Of a stretch of 64,000 bases of DNA, positions 62,916-64,000 are shown piece by piece. Both the position numbers and the translations under genes were made by a program. Below the pieces are notes generated by a model that searched no databases, had not been told where the DNA came from, and was given only the letters and a program-made list of their open reading frames with translations. How positions within the stretch are numbered: the stretch's first letter is position 1; every line of letters starts with the position of its first letter. The DNA is from an uncultured Lachnospiraceae bacterium. GTDB taxonomy: Bacteria; Bacillota; Clostridia; Lachnospirales; Lachnospiraceae. The DNA lies in NCBI GenBank assembly GCA_934364805.1, contig CAKRMH010000001.1:165323-229322 (forward strand). The letters run 5' to 3'.

Positions 62916-64000
62916 ATGATTAAAACAAGACTGGTGGGGCTGTTGTCCCACGCAAAAAAGTATATTGTGTATACGATTTTGTGGCAGTGGGCAGCTCTCC
63001 TGTCGCAGGTGGTGGCAGTCTTTTCTATCGCAGATTTACTGGAACGGGTGGTATACCGGGCGGTGACAGTGCCGGTGCTTGAACAGACGATACTCATTTT
63101 AGTTCTGGTTGTGGTGATCCGTTTTATCTGCGAACGGATGGGAGCAAGGTCTTCCTATCTGGCGTGTGTGGATGCAAAGCGGATTCTGCGTGAAAAGATT
63201 TATGAGAAAATGTTGAAACTGGGAGCCTCCTACAGTGAGCAGGTATCCTCTTCGGAAGTCGTACAGGTGGTGGCAGAAGGTGTAGAGCAGTTGGAGACAT
63301 ACTTTGGAAAATATCTTCCACAGTTATTTTACAGCCTGATCGCACCACTGACCTTATTTATCATTCTTTGCAGAGTGAGCGTGAAAGCGAGTGTCATCCT
63401 GTTAATCTGTGTACCGCTGATCCCGATTTCGATTGTAGTGGTACAGAAGATCGCAAAGAAATTACTGAATAAATATTGGAGCATCTATACCGGACTGGGA
63501 GATTCGTTCCTTGAGAATTTACAGGGACTTACCACACTGAAGATTTATCAGGCAGATAAACAGAAAGCAGACGAGATGGATGTGGAATCCCAGAACTTCC
63601 GCAGGATTACGATGAAGGTGCTGACTATGCAGCTCAATTCCACCAGTGTGATGGATATTGTAGCGTATGGCGGAGCCGCAATCGGTATGGCAGTCTCTGT
63701 GTCCGAATTCTTAAAGGGAAATATCAGTGTGGCAGGAGCGTTATGTATCGTTCTGCTTGCCAGCGAGTTTTTCCTGCCGCTTCGACTGCTTGGTTCGTTC
63801 TTCCATATCGCAATGAACGGTATGGCAGCGAGTGATAAGATTTTCAAGATTTTAGATTTACCAGAACCACAGGATGGAGAAAAAACGCTGCCGGATGGAG
63901 CGTTAGATGTCACATTAAAAGATGTGCATTTTTCTTATGAAGAGGACAGAGAGATTTTAAAAGGAATAGGCTTAAATCTTCCGGCAGGAAGTTTTGTATC
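62916..64000 (+). CDS. ABC transporter, fused permease and ATP-binding protein, CydD-like (3' end outside window)
   Basis: At least 361 residues are seen and the frame is open to the window end. The membrane part has about six helices (near 16-36, 56-75, 132-152, 156-176, 240-262 and 270-290), in the style of exporter half-transporters. It is followed by the opening of the nucleotide-binding domain, VTLKDVHFSYEEDREILKGIGLNLPAGSF (about 330-360, in sense). The Walker A and later motifs lie beyond the window. The family includes CydD, which exports cysteine or glutathione for cytochrome bd, and many drug exporters. A partner gene is probable downstream. The ATG follows AAGGAG. Base use seems richer in G and C than in neighbours. 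Confidence 0.85.
   Translation, partial: MIKTRLVGLLSHAKKYIVYTILWQWAALLSQVVAVFSIADLLERVVYRAVTVPVLEQTILILVLVVVIRFICERMGARSSYLACVDAKRILREKIYEKMLKLGASYSEQVSSSEVVQVVAEGVEQLETYFGKYLPQLFYSLIAPLTLFIILCRVSVKASVILLICVPLIPISIVVVQKIAKKLLNKYWSIYTGLGDSFLENLQGLTTLKIYQADKQKADEMDVESQNFRRITMKVLTMQLNSTSVMDIVAYGGAAIGMAVSVSEFLKGNISVAGALCIVLLASEFFLPLRLLGSFFHIAMNGMAASDKIFKILDLPEPQDGEKTLPDGALDVTLKDVHFSYEEDREILKGIGLNLPAGSFV

Overview
The window is a stretch of chromosome from a motile, low-GC, Gram-positive member of the Clostridia, most likely Lachnospiraceae. Genus is not assigned. The evidence is the DUF5717/DUF5716 genes (a lineage-typical pair), cotJABC and an uninterrupted sigK (spore-former genes), CodY, and one long fla/che operon. 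Genes are densely packed. The largest gap between genes is about 210 bases (36759-36968), so no long empty stretch exists.

Layout. 1-1.6 kb: the 3' end of a P-type cation ATPase converges on a PLP aminotransferase of the CobD/HisC type. 1.6-8.5 kb: a four-gene cassette of unknown function. It encodes a very large solenoid-like protein, an Hsp70/actin-fold-like protein, a TPR-like protein and a coiled-coil membrane protein, and ends in a clear terminator. 8.5-11.1 kb: a VTC-type polyphosphate polymerase and a DUF4956 membrane protein, followed by the spore-coat genes cotJA-cotJB-cotJC. 11.1-14.6 kb: gltX and a UvrD-family helicase. 14.6-16.1 kb, minus strand: an HD-GYP c-di-GMP phosphodiesterase and a DUF1292 protein. 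16.2-19.4 kb: an isoamylase-like GH13 protein that has lost most catalytic residues, a DUF5662 protein and sigK. 19.5-25.2 kb: comM, dprA, topA and codY. Near-consensus CodY boxes sit at the topA and codY promoters.

25.3-59.3 kb is the fla/che operon in nearly Bacillus subtilis order: flgB flgC fliE fliF fliG fliH fliI fliJ, a YlxF/MotE-like gene, fliK flgD, a TIGR02530-type gene, flgE motA motB fliL fliM fliY cheY fliO fliP fliQ fliR flhB flhA flhF flhG, a PilZ gene, cheB cheA cheW cheC cheD, a small membrane gene, sigD, a FapA/DUF342 gene, a small basic protein, a SwrB-like DUF6115 gene and a truncated MltG-like protein. rpsB and tsf follow. The order dprA-topA-codY-fla/che-sigD-swrB-rpsB-tsf is the B. 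subtilis order, lacking trmFO-xerC-clpQ-clpY between topA and codY. Genes for filament, hook cap, FlgM and CheR are not in the window.

61.2-64 kb is less ordered: a YjbR-MGMT fusion, a YgbA_NO-family protein behind an attenuator-like leader, a leftover fragment of a mobile-element large polyvalent protein, and the start of an ABC exporter half-transporter with an operator-like palindrome in its promoter. This last gene runs off the window.

How the genes work together: SigD and the che genes supply late flagellar transcription and signalling. PilZ and HD-GYP link motility to c-di-GMP. CodY may couple topA and its own expression to nutrient state. The cotJ and sigK genes belong to sporulation. 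All functions are read from sequence patterns and family knowledge; no database search was run.
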